Shown here: in pieces, positions 15,035 through 23,100 of the stretch
Layout of the letters: each line of letters starts with the position of its first letter
Position numbering within the stretch: position 1 is the first letter of the stretch
From: Spirochaetales bacterium
GTDB taxonomy: Bacteria; Spirochaetota; Spirochaetia; Sphaerochaetales; Sphaerochaetaceae
Direction: 5' to 3'
Assembly: GCA_022785155.1 (NCBI GenBank)
Contig: JALFRH010000108.1
Location: 1 to 25,326 of the forward strand
Length of the DNA: 25,326 nucleotides
The notes under the pieces: generated by a model
What the model saw: only the letters and a program-made list of their open reading frames with translations
Databases searched by the model: none
What the model was told of the DNA's origin: nothing
Program-made: the position numbers and the translations under genes

Positions 15035-16875
15035 TGGGAAGAATTAATCTTCTCGATCCCCTTCTCTCCTCACGTATTGCTGCAGGAGAAGTCATAGAAC
15101 GCCCTCAGTCAGTACTCAGGGAGTTTCTGGACAACTCCTTGGATGCAGGCTCCGATGATATTACAGTAATAATTGAAGGTGGTGGCATCGACAAACTTGA
15201 AGTCCAAGACAACGGAAAAGGCATAAACAGGGAAGACTTGTCCCTCATAGCAAAGCGCCATGCCACAAGTAAGATCCATAACCCAGATGATCTATATCAA
15301 ATAAATACTCTCGGTTTCAGAGGAGAGGCCCTTTACTCCATCTCTTCTGTCTCCAAACTTACAATATCCTCCTTCGACAGTGAAGAAAAGAAAGCTTCAA
15401 CCTTGGTTATAGATAATGGAAAGCGTTATCCTGTGGAGGAAACAGGGCCGGAGAAAGGAACTATCTGCACATCAGAAGATCTTTTTATGGATATACCTGC
15501 AAGAAGAAGCTTTCTTAAGAGAGCCAGCACAGAGTCCAATCTATGCCGCACCCTATTGTCATCGAAGGCTCTTGCCTTTCCTTCTGTCCGTTTCACACTG
15601 AAAGTGGATGGAGCCACAAGAATGCAGTGGCCCAAAGCTGCAGATTATAAAGAGAGGGTAATGATGCTTTGGAGGGAGTATGGAGTATCATCCTCCGATG
15701 TAAATACACTGAATATGGAGGCTGAAGACTACTCCATAACTGTAGTTGCAGGCTCATCTGCTGTAAAAAGATCAGACAAAAAAGAAATCAGGATATATGT
15801 AAACTCCCGCCCTGTCGAGGAATTCTCCATGGTTCAGGCTGTGCTCTATGGATATGGAGAACTACTACCTGGAGGCAGCTACCCCTATGCCTGTGTCTTT
15901 ATAAACGATAATAGTGAACTGGTGGATTTCAACATCCATCCGGCGAAGAAAGAAGTAAAGATAAGAAACAAGGCGGATATACACCACTCCCTTTCCTCCA
16001 TGATAAAAAACGGAGTGGAGAGGAAAATACCTGAAATAAAGAGTGTAAGGCAGTTTTATCTTGACGATACGGAGCGTTGGGAAAACGGAGCGAAGACCAA
16101 GTCCTTTGGAGTTCTCCCCCCTACTACTCCAAAGGTGGAGATGGAGGACAAAAAAGAAGAAAGGGTCTTCTATAACCACAATGGAACAGAGGCTCCAGAA
16201 AGCTTTGAAGACAGATCCAATAAATACACTCCCAAGGATTCTGAATGGCTGAAAAAAGCAAAGGAACTCAAGGCACTGAGGGAGAAGGTCAGAAACGAGT
16301 CTTATGCCAAGGAAGAAGTAAAAGCTATAGATGAAGATGAAATAGTATATATAGGACAGGCCTTTGATCTTTTCCTCATATGCCAGAAGGGGGACTCACT
16401 GTACCTGGTGGACCAGCATGCAGCCCATGAGAGGATTCTGTATGATGAACTCTTGTCACTAAAGACAGTTCAGAAACTGCTTGTACCTATAAAAATTGAA
16501 GTGGATGACCTGACAGATGATTTTCTTGAAAGAAACTCCTATGTATATACAAAACTTGGCATTTCCTTATTGAAGGAAGGAAAGGGGGAATGGGAAATAG
16601 ATGCCATTCCTGCTGTGTGCAAGGGAATAGAAAAGGAAATCGTAGACTTTATCACCAGTGCAAAAAGCGACGAGCATCAGTTGGAACAGGAAATATTTGC
16701 TGTAATGGCTTGCCGTAAAGCAATAAAGAAAGGCGACAAAGTAGATAAATGGGCTGCAGAGTCGATACTGGAGAAAGTATTTGAAATGGAGGAACCCTGC
16801 TGTCCTCACGGAAGGACCTTCCTTATTAAGATCACAGAACAGAGCTTGAAGGAAATGGTGGGAAGAACAAAATAG
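15034..16875 (+). CDS. mutL: DNA mismatch repair protein MutL
   Basis: MutL couples mismatch recognition by MutS to strand incision. At 613 aa it is full length. The GHKL ATPase has catalytic Glu30, motif I DNSLDAG (33-39), motif II DNGKGI (59-64) and motif III TLGFRGEAL (92-100). The C-terminal domain has DQHAAHERILYDE (460-472), ACRKAIKKGD and CPHGR (590-594), so it appears to be an endonuclease-proficient MutL like that of bacteria lacking MutH. In the metal motif DQHA-x2-E-x4-E the last position is Asp rather than Glu. The start is the ATG at 15034, overlapping the upstream TAA by one base. It ends one base from a convergent gene, with no terminator between. Confidence 0.97.
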   Translation: MGRINLLDPLLSSRIAAGEVIERPQSVLREFLDNSLDAGSDDITVIIEGGGIDKLEVQDNGKGINREDLSLIAKRHATSKIHNPDDLYQINTLGFRGEALYSISSVSKLTISSFDSEEKKASTLVIDNGKRYPVEETGPEKGTICTSEDLFMDIPARRSFLKRASTESNLCRTLLSSKALAFPSVRFTLKVDGATRMQWPKAADYKERVMMLWREYGVSSSDVNTLNMEAEDYSITVVAGSSAVKRSDKKEIRIYVNSRPVEEFSMVQAVLYGYGELLPGGSYPYACVFINDNSELVDFNIHPAKKEVKIRNKADIHHSLSSMIKNGVERKIPEIKSVRQFYLDDTERWENGAKTKSFGVLPPTTPKVEMEDKKEERVFYNHNGTEAPESFEDRSNKYTPKDSEWLKKAKELKALREKVRNESYAKEEVKAIDEDEIVYIGQAFDLFLICQKGDSLYLVDQHAAHERILYDELLSLKTVQKLLVPIKIEVDDLTDDFLERNSYVYTKLGISLLKEGKGEWEIDAIPAVCKGIEKEIVDFITSAKSDEHQLEQEIFAVMACRKAIKKGDKVDKWAAESILEKVFEMEEPCCPHGRTFLIKITEQSLKEMVGRTK

Positions 16876-16876
16876 T

Positions 16877-17215
16877 CTATAAGCTTATTTTTTCTTCCAG
16901 GTCACTGCCATTGGTTGAATGAATCAAGAGAGTATACTCACCTTTAGGCATAGAAGAACCAGGGGTTATTAGAAGCACATCCGAAGACAGGCGACCTTTA
17001 TCATAGGAAAAATCACCCTTCCACACTAAATCTTTATCAGGAGAGGAAAGGATGAAGGAGTATTTTTCATCTTCTTCACCCTCCTCCACAAAGGCTTTTA
17101 TCCTCACTCCTTCATCGGTATGGCTGAAACCTGCCCCCGAGACTCTGAAGTCACCACGGGAACAGGAGAACAAGAGGATTGAAAGAATCACCAGGAAAGG
17201 GAAAAGTCTTCTCAT
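16877..17215 (-). CDS. Small predicted lipoprotein, unknown function
   Basis: The 112-aa product has a signal peptide ending in the lipobox LFSC (Cys18), so it should be acylated and membrane-anchored. The mature part looks like a small beta-sandwich, with alternating strands such as YSFILSSPDKDLVWKGDF and GEYTLLIHSTNG, recalling short immunoglobulin-like lipoprotein domains; no family can be assigned. Its ATG overlaps the acyltransferase stop (ATGA, 17212-17215), with AAGGA just upstream. It is the last gene of a three-gene minus-strand operon, and its stop is one base from the mutL stop. Confidence 0.75.
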   Translation of the reverse strand: MRRLFPFLVILSILLFSCSRGDFRVSGAGFSHTDEGVRIKAFVEEGEEDEKYSFILSSPDKDLVWKGDFSYDKGRLSSDVLLITPGSSMPKGEYTLLIHSTNGSDLEEKISL

Positions 17216-18339
17216 TGTCCTTGCTTTGCTTCCAGCATCATTCTTACAGGATTGGCGTAAGTATTCAAAACAAAGCTTCTTACATCTTCTGAAAGGTGTG
17301 CGAACTTTGACAAGAACTCATTTCTATCCAGAGTTGCATAATGGTCTTTGAATCTATCTCCACCTTCCAAAACATCATAAGCAAGATAGTTTGTATCAAA
17401 AAGGCGATAGTTCAAATGAATCTCTCTATCTATGGCTGCAGCCACTTCCTCAGGAGTATTGTATTCTCCCTCCAGTGGGTTTCCGATGGAAACATGGACC
17501 TGGCCCTTCTGGCATCTCAAGCCCTTCACCATGCTTATGAGATCTTCATACTTTTTCTTCTCATACTTGCCGTCATTGTGTTCCTTTGTAACTTCTTCCC
17601 TACCCTTATTGATGTCATTGGGATCATATTGGTAACTGATGGCCACAGGGACGATGTTGCACTTCTTTATAAGTTCGGAGAAGGAACAACCTTCCTTCTT
17701 CTTGGAAAGATAAAGCATCTTGATGATGGCGGACTGGGTAAGATCCCTTCCATCCTTGCTTCTTCCAGATTTTTGGGCGACCCAAATGGATTTATTCTCT
17801 TCAGATACAGTCTCCACAAAGTATTCGCTTATTCTGATGGATTCAAGGTACTTCTCCCTCATAGGAAGATTACGTTTGATGATAATTCCTCCATTCATTC
17901 TGAAAAGGTCTTCAACCAACTGGTTTACCATAAGGTTGTCACCCACAGCCATTTCACAAAGAGGCAGATTCTTCTGTTTCAGAGCATAATCCAGGAGAGT
18001 ACAGTCAAGAATGATATCCCTATGGTTGGATATAAAGAGATATCCCTTGTTTTTATCCAAATTGTCTCCTCCGGAGACGGAGAACCCTGTAGTTGAGTTC
18101 TCGAGAATTGCAGGAATAAAGAAACCTGCAGTGACTTTATGCTGGAAATCATCATAGGAGTGGACATCCACAAGAGCCTTTTCTATGGCGCCTACCATAG
18201 GCTCTATGGAGGCGAAGTTTCCGGTAAGCATATAGGCAAAGGCTCCGATGAACTCTTTTTTGTCCATAAGGTTCACTTTCGCCTTCTCGAACCTCTCCCC
18301 TCTGTAGGGTTGTATATCTTCGTATTTTGTCCTGTCCAT
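17212..18339 (-). CDS. PlsC-type glycerophosphate acyltransferase family protein
   Basis: Acyltransferases of this fold move fatty acyl chains onto glycerol-3-phosphate or lysophosphatidate in the inner leaflet of the membrane. The 375-aa protein has FISNHRDIILD (102-112) where PlsC has NHxxxxD, GGIIIKRNLPMRE (150-162) like the second substrate block, WVAQKSGRSKDG (186-197) in place of FPEGTRSR, and a final PVAISYQYDP (231-240) block. This set matches a divergent branch also seen in Bacteroidetes, where NHRDI[VI]LD is usual; that comparison is from memory. No strong membrane helix is evident. AGGGA lies five bases before the ATG, and one base separates that ATG from the preceding stop. The exact substrate is uncertain. 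Confidence 0.8.
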   Translation of the reverse strand: MDRTKYEDIQPYRGERFEKAKVNLMDKKEFIGAFAYMLTGNFASIEPMVGAIEKALVDVHSYDDFQHKVTAGFFIPAILENSTTGFSVSGGDNLDKNKGYLFISNHRDIILDCTLLDYALKQKNLPLCEMAVGDNLMVNQLVEDLFRMNGGIIIKRNLPMREKYLESIRISEYFVETVSEENKSIWVAQKSGRSKDGRDLTQSAIIKMLYLSKKKEGCSFSELIKKCNIVPVAISYQYDPNDINKGREEVTKEHNDGKYEKKKYEDLISMVKGLRCQKGQVHVSIGNPLEGEYNTPEEVAAAIDREIHLNYRLFDTNYLAYDVLEGGDRFKDHYATLDRNEFLSKFAHLSEDVRSFVLNTYANPVRMMLEAKQGQ

Positions 18340-18340
18340 A

Positions 18341-19324
18341 TTAGTCCCTGCTGATAATCTTCAAGAACTGTGTTCTTTCCCACTTGTAGCCTTCAGAGCT
18401 CTCTTCCTGGGCAAGGCGACCACAGAAGTCTGATATGGAATTGAAGTTATGGGCCTCCATCCATGCTTTGATTCCGTTGTTGAGACGGGTAATGGAACCA
18501 AAGCCCTCTTTAATTGGAAGGGATGCAACTTCAAAGGCCTTTGCTCCCGCCAGAAGCATCTTGATTGCTGTTTCGGAGGTATGGATACCAGTGTTGGCAC
18601 ATATGTCCATCTTCACTTCGCCGCTCATCAATGCCGTCCATCTGAGAGTGTCGAAATAATCGTTTCCATCTGTTGTGGGGCAACCGGAAACAATCTCCAT
18701 CTTCTCAATGTCCACGTCCGGCTGGAAGGTTCTGTTGAAAAGTACAGCACCCTGGATTCCGGCTTTATCGATTGCCTTGATCTTGTTTGCAAGGGCAGAG
18801 TATTTACTTCCCATCTTTATTGTGAGAGGACAGGAAATATTCTTTCTTGCAAATTCAATGAATGCCATAAACTCATCGTCAACCTTTCTGCCATCCACTC
18901 TGGCGTCTGATGTCACAGGATAGTAGTTCAATTCAATGGCGTCAGCTCCATTATCTACAAAACGAGCTGCATATTCAGCCCAGGAAGAAAGGCTCTTGCA
19001 GCAGACGGAAGCAATGACAGGAATGCTCAGTTCTTTCTTAGCTGAGGTGAGAAGCTTGATATATTTCTCAATATGGAAATCTGTGGCGGCTCTCTTATAT
19101 ACATTGTGAGCTGAAGAGAAGTTCAAATACTCGTCATTTACTTCAACTTCCTTATTTACTTCATTTTCAATCTGCTCTTCGAAAATTGATTTAAGCACTA
19201 CTGCTCCGGCGCCTGCCTCTTCACACTTTTCAAGAGATACAAGATTCTGTGTCAACGGGCTGGATCCAACGATGACAGGACTCTTAAGGGTAAGTCCCAA
19301 ATATTTTGTTTCAAGGGATGCCAT
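18341..19324 (-). CDS. Dihydroorotate dehydrogenase-like flavoprotein
   Basis: The 327-aa protein is a class 1-type DHODH TIM barrel: LGLTLKSPVIVGSSPLT at the N terminus, Lys45 in VVLKSIFEE, the flavin strand IPVIASV (101-107), ELNYY (131-135), LTIKMGS, VLFNR and the phosphate-site ICANTGIHTSETAIKML. It probably binds FMN. At the position of the catalytic Cys/Ser of true DHODHs (N-x-S-C-P-N) the sequence is LNYYPVTSD, so this is the 'DHODH-like' group and may not oxidise dihydroorotate. At 327 aa it is a little longer than PyrD1A. The ATG has AGGAG eight bases upstream. It heads the operon with the acyltransferase and the lipoprotein. Confidence 0.85.
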   Translation of the reverse strand: MASLETKYLGLTLKSPVIVGSSPLTQNLVSLEKCEEAGAGAVVLKSIFEEQIENEVNKEVEVNDEYLNFSSAHNVYKRAATDFHIEKYIKLLTSAKKELSIPVIASVCCKSLSSWAEYAARFVDNGADAIELNYYPVTSDARVDGRKVDDEFMAFIEFARKNISCPLTIKMGSKYSALANKIKAIDKAGIQGAVLFNRTFQPDVDIEKMEIVSGCPTTDGNDYFDTLRWTALMSGEVKMDICANTGIHTSETAIKMLLAGAKAFEVASLPIKEGFGSITRLNNGIKAWMEAHNFNSISDFCGRLAQEESSEGYKWERTQFLKIISRD

Positions 19325-19424
19325 ATTTCGCTCTCCTATTAATTTCTGTTTTTATTTGTACATATCATAGCTGAAAAACAAAGGAGACGCCATTGAATAA
19401 AAAAGGAAAGGATATAAAACTATT

Positions 19425-19458
19425 TAAAAAACACAAAAGGCCCGGCATTTGCCGGACC
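19425..19458 (-). terminator. Rho-independent terminator after the Lrp-family gene
   Basis: On the minus strand an 8-bp stem GGTCCGGC/GCCGGGCC (one G-U pair, 19439-19458) encloses AAAT and is followed by TTTTGTGTTTTTT. It ends the SerA-like/Lrp transcript and insulates the DHODH-like operon below it. Confidence 0.92.
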
Positions 19459-19463
19459 AGACA

Positions 19464-19919
19464 TCAAAGAATATATGGAACCAATAGTTCATGGGACTTA
19501 TATACTACGTAAGTCTCAACTTCCAGGACTTCCGTAAGCTTTGTCAACTCCTGGGAGAAGAACTGCAGAAGCGACAAATCTTCATCCTCAGAGAGCACCA
19601 ACTCCACAATCAAGTCATATCGCCCTGTTACAATGGAGACGGAGACGACACCTCTGAGGTTCATAAACTCCTTCGCCTTTTTCTGCAACTCCATAGTAGA
19701 GAGCTTGACACCCATATATATCATCTGAAGACCAGGGACTTTTTCAGGATCAACCATGCCTGTAATTCTCAAGACACCATCTTCTAAAAGCTTGTTGGCT
19801 CTACTTCTAACAGTGTTCTCCGTTATACCAAGCTCTTCTGCAATGACGGAATATGGTTTTCTTCCATCTCGAAGAAGCCTGATTATAGCTTTGTTGGTGT
19901 CATCGATTCTCTTTGCCAT
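19464..19919 (-). CDS. Lrp/AsnC family transcriptional regulator
   Basis: The 151-aa protein begins with the AsnC-type helix-turn-helix: IDDTNKAIIRLLRDG, then IAEELGITENTVRSRANKLL (26-45). A RAM ligand-binding domain follows, with VSVSIVTGRYDLIVELVL (92-109) as the amino-acid-sensing beta strand and GRYD signature. Lrp proteins bind DNA as octamers and usually respond to amino acids. GGGGGGAG precedes the ATG closely. It lies 18 bases after the SerA-like gene on the same strand, probably co-transcribed with it, and is followed by a strong terminator. Its effector and targets are unknown; autoregulation of the promoter at 20860-20888 is a reasonable guess. Confidence 0.94.
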   Translation of the reverse strand: MAKRIDDTNKAIIRLLRDGRKPYSVIAEELGITENTVRSRANKLLEDGVLRITGMVDPEKVPGLQMIYMGVKLSTMELQKKAKEFMNLRGVVSVSIVTGRYDLIVELVLSEDEDLSLLQFFSQELTKLTEVLEVETYVVYKSHELLVPYIL

Positions 19920-19937
19920 GACTCCCCCCTTTTTTTA

Positions 19938-20822
19938 TCAAACCAAGCCTTCACTGTGATATTTTGCAATTGTGTCGATAACCTCATCTCCGATTCTAAG
20001 AAGGTTTTCTTCACTGTTTGCTCCTACATGAGGAGTAAATGTAACGTTCGTGCATCCAAAGAGAGGATTCTCTTCTCTTACAGGAGGCTCTGTGGAGTAT
20101 ACATCTGTACAGAACCATGAGAGATCTCCGTTCTTGAGAGCTTCTGCAACGTCTTTCTCATCAACACACTTTCCACGACCTGTATTGATGATTACAGGCT
20201 TCTTTGTCATCTTGGAAATAAGATCCTTATTTACCATCTTGTCTGTTTCAGGAGTGTAAGGAAGGTGCATTGAAATATAATCTGCATCCTTTACAGCATC
20301 CTCAAGACTCATCATCTCAGCCAAGTCTGATTTCTCTACATACTTGTCGTAAGCCACAACCTTCATGCCGAAAGCATGTGCCCTTTCTGCAACTTTTCTG
20401 GCAATATTTCCGATTCCCAAAAGACAAAGTGTCTTTCCGTAGAGCTCATGTCTCTTTGTCTTCTTCGCCCACTCTCCGTTCTTCATTGTATTGTCATAGA
20501 AACAGAGGTTGTTCGGAGTGCTGAGCATAAGGCAGAATGCCAGTTCTGCTACTGCAACTGCAGATGACTTAGGTGTATTTGTTGCAACGATTCCCTTTTC
20601 CTTGCAGTAAGGAATGTCGATGTTATCCATACCGACGCCGCCACGAATGATGAGCTTCATGTTCTTGGCTCTGTCAATATATTCCTTTGTGGCCTTTGTC
20701 TTACTGCGGATCAGAACAACATCAGCTTCACCAAGTCTTTCGATATCTGTTGTGACTTCCCCGAAAACCTCAAGTTTACCAGGAAGAGATTTGTCAAATG
20801 CATCTGCTATAAGAATAAGCAT
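19938..20822 (-). CDS. D-isomer 2-hydroxyacid dehydrogenase, SerA (phosphoglycerate dehydrogenase)-like
   Basis: The family reduces 2-keto acids or oxidises D-2-hydroxyacids with NAD(H); the closest role is 3-phosphoglycerate dehydrogenase, the first step of serine synthesis. The 294-aa protein has the nucleotide-binding LLGIGNIARKVAERA (134-148), with Ala in place of the third glycine, substrate-binding VGMDNID (63-69), and the catalytic triad Arg216 (NTGRGK), Glu245 (TEPP) and His265 (TPHVGANSEE). It lacks the C-terminal ACT/ASB domains of long SerA enzymes, so it is the short form without classical serine feedback. AAAGGAG lies six bases before the ATG. It is the first gene of an operon with the Lrp regulator. 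A related dehydrogenase with another substrate cannot be excluded. Confidence 0.9.
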   Translation of the reverse strand: MLILIADAFDKSLPGKLEVFGEVTTDIERLGEADVVLIRSKTKATKEYIDRAKNMKLIIRGGVGMDNIDIPYCKEKGIVATNTPKSSAVAVAELAFCLMLSTPNNLCFYDNTMKNGEWAKKTKRHELYGKTLCLLGIGNIARKVAERAHAFGMKVVAYDKYVEKSDLAEMMSLEDAVKDADYISMHLPYTPETDKMVNKDLISKMTKKPVIINTGRGKCVDEKDVAEALKNGDLSWFCTDVYSTEPPVREENPLFGCTNVTFTPHVGANSEENLLRIGDEVIDTIAKYHSEGLV

Positions 20823-20859
20823 AGGAAACTCCTTTACCCGTATTGTCGAGCTTGTCTAG

Positions 20860-20888
20860 AGTATTGCACTGCTTTTGCAAGATGTCAA
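20860..20888 (-). promoter_or_regulatory. Promoter of the SerA-like/Lrp operon
   Basis: The minus strand has a perfect -35 TTGACA (20883-20888), a 17-base spacer and AATACT (20860-20865, four of six matches to -10), about 40 bases above the SerA-like start codon. Confidence 0.6.
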
Positions 20889-20923
20889 ATTTTTTCTTCA
20901 AAACAATAGAAATCAAAGGTTTT

Positions 20924-20950
20924 TGAAAAGAAAGTTGCGTAAATCACAAC
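20924..20950 (-). terminator. Possible weak terminator after recJ
   Basis: GTTGTG (20945-20950) pairs with CGCAAC (20934-20939) across a five-base loop, with one G-U pair, followed by the U-rich TTTCTTTTC on the minus strand. It begins just after the recJ stop and before the SerA-like promoter. The stem is short. Confidence 0.4.
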
Positions 20951-20952
20951 GT

Positions 20953-23085
20953 TTATTCCATTACTATCGGCTCCATCTGTTTTATGTGCATCTGCATCTT
21001 GCCAACCCCTTTCCACCAATTGGTTTCAGGAGAGAAAACAATTGATACATGTCTACCTATGGTAAACTCCGCATTATTCCTGGCTTCCCACCATACGCTG
21101 GGCCAAGCATTTTCACCATAACGTATGGTGAAACGCATATACTTGGGGTTGTTGGAAACACAATAAACTTCTTCAATGACACCGTCCGGGATATAGAAGA
21201 GCAGCTCTTCGTTCTCCTGGCCGAAGGGCTCGAACAACTCTTTTGTCTTCCAGACCATTTCATTCATAAATTCCTTGGGAATCTGGGCGTCCACTTCTAT
21301 CTCTATATCTTCCTGGTCTATTTCAGGAAGGGAGGATACATACTCTTCGAAAGAAGAGATCAACTCTTCCTTCCTCTCCTCCTCAAGTCTGAAGCCTGCT
21401 GCAAAACGATGGCCCCCGAAATCCTCAAAGAGATATGAAAAGTTGGATAAAAACTCCCTGGCAGACCAAGGTTCCCTGCATCTCATGCTTCCTACGACCT
21501 TTCCATCTACTCCGGCCATTACGATTACAGGGACGTTCTTATCATTGGAAAGCCTGCTGGCAATACTTCCTGTAAGGCCTCTTGGGACATCAGAGTCATC
21601 GATGATGATCATCTTGCCTTGATTCTTTACATATGACTCTTCGGCCTCCACTGAGACCTTCTCCATCACTTCCTCTTCGCTTTTCTGTCTTTGCCCGTTC
21701 ATATCCAATAATCTCAGGGAGAGTTCCTCTATTACCCCTGGATCCTCGGCTATCAAGAGCTCCAATGCGTCTTCAGGCTTTCCCATTCTTCCTGCAGCGT
21801 TTAGTACAGGAGCTATTTTGAAAGAGATATTTACGCTGGAAATAGGTTTCCCGAATAGATTCTGTTTCGCCATAAGGTACTGGAGGGATGGAATGGGGTT
21901 CCTGCCCATTAGTTTCAGGCCTTTCTTTACAATGAGCCTATTCTCATCCTTCATAGGCATCAAATCGGATATGGTTCCTATGGCCTCAAGCTGCTGTATA
22001 TCTTCAAAATTCTTTGTCAACTCAGGAAAGGAGTAGATGGAGGAAGATTTGAAGAGGGAGATCAAGGTCTCCATCTCTTTGTTGGATGGTGCATACTTTG
22101 CAGCCCTGCTGAAGACAGAGAGCTCAAAAAGGCTCTTACCTCTTGTCTTTGGCATAACCTTCTCCATCTGAGGTCTGAAATCTTCCAAGGAAATATCTAC
22201 GTTTCTTCCAAAGGCCTTTCTCAGTAGAGACAACTCAGTTTCTTTATCCAAAACAACTATAGGCAGTTGGCAGGAAAGAAATGGAAGGAGCCGTGACTGG
22301 GAAAGGGAGTTCCTTCCGTCTTCCAAAAACTCATCGGAACAGGTGTCTACAACCACCAGGTTCTCCAGTTTGGCACCCGTCACCCTGATAGTGCCGTTTC
22401 CCGGCTCTGCATGGAGAAGAATCAAAGATGAATTCCATAGTGGTGTGGATGCAAAGTGGAGGGCCCAGCATAATTTTGCGGCAACTGCGCAACCTGCCAG
22501 ATGGGGAAAAGGATAACCGGAGCCTTCGATTTTCGGATTGAATATGGCCTCGGCTGGAGGAAGCTTGTCCCCAGGAATATGGTGATCCAAAACTATTACA
22601 CTTACACCTGCCATTTCCAAGCGTTTGATTTCTTCGATGGCGGATATTCCATTGTCCACAGTAATGACAAGGGTCACTCCAGACTGGAGTATTTCATCCA
22701 CTGCATCTGAAGTGAGACCGTAGCTTTCGTCTCCATGGGGAAGACGCCACGAGATATATTTGGCGCCCAGCTTTCTCAAAGTCCTTATCATAATGGCGGT
22801 ACTTGTGACACCATCCACGTCCCTGTCGCCGAAAATGAGGATTTTCTCCTGTTCCTTGCCATCCTCCTCATCCAAGGCTTCCTGTATCCTTTCCACAGCT
22901 GTATAGACATCGTCCACAGTAAAGGGACTATGCTGGTATAGGATATCGTCCTCAAGGGAATACATCACTTCCTCTTCAGGCATCTCTCTTCTCGCCATAA
23001 TAGTTGAAGCAAGAATAGGAATTCCAAATCTTTCGCTTAGGCTTCTCGCTTTCGATATATCGCAGCTTTTGATCCTTACTTTCAT
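20953..23085 (-). CDS. recJ: Single-stranded-DNA-specific 5'-3' exonuclease RecJ, enlarged
   Basis: RecJ degrades single-stranded DNA 5' to 3' in recombination and repair. DHH-family metal motifs are visible: GDRDVDG (86-92, normally GDYDVDG), Asp144 in TVDNGIS, LDHH (166-169) and GTISD (370-374). The DHHA1 region has NAAGRMG (429-435) and, later, GLTGSIASRL and the GGHRFAAG signature; an OB-like C-terminal domain follows. At 710 aa it is about 130 aa longer than E. coli RecJ. The extra sequence is an insertion of roughly 150 residues (about 212-362) inside the catalytic DHH module, between the LAGCAVAAKL helix and motif IV. The start ATG lies 15 bases after the recO stop with AAGGAA upstream, so recO and recJ are co-transcribed. 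Confidence 0.93.
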   Translation of the reverse strand: MKVRIKSCDISKARSLSERFGIPILASTIMARREMPEEEVMYSLEDDILYQHSPFTVDDVYTAVERIQEALDEEDGKEQEKILIFGDRDVDGVTSTAIMIRTLRKLGAKYISWRLPHGDESYGLTSDAVDEILQSGVTLVITVDNGISAIEEIKRLEMAGVSVIVLDHHIPGDKLPPAEAIFNPKIEGSGYPFPHLAGCAVAAKLCWALHFASTPLWNSSLILLHAEPGNGTIRVTGAKLENLVVVDTCSDEFLEDGRNSLSQSRLLPFLSCQLPIVVLDKETELSLLRKAFGRNVDISLEDFRPQMEKVMPKTRGKSLFELSVFSRAAKYAPSNKEMETLISLFKSSSIYSFPELTKNFEDIQQLEAIGTISDLMPMKDENRLIVKKGLKLMGRNPIPSLQYLMAKQNLFGKPISSVNISFKIAPVLNAAGRMGKPEDALELLIAEDPGVIEELSLRLLDMNGQRQKSEEEVMEKVSVEAEESYVKNQGKMIIIDDSDVPRGLTGSIASRLSNDKNVPVIVMAGVDGKVVGSMRCREPWSAREFLSNFSYLFEDFGGHRFAAGFRLEEERKEELISSFEEYVSSLPEIDQEDIEIEVDAQIPKEFMNEMVWKTKELFEPFGQENEELLFYIPDGVIEEVYCVSNNPKYMRFTIRYGENAWPSVWWEARNNAEFTIGRHVSIVFSPETNWWKGVGKMQMHIKQMEPIVME

Positions 23086-23100
23086 ATATATTACATTTCC

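Noticed and set aside
16880..16895. ATAAGCTTAT palindrome followed by six T residues after mutL
   Set aside because: The palindrome has no room for a loop and is AT-rich, so it is unlikely to form a working terminator hairpin.
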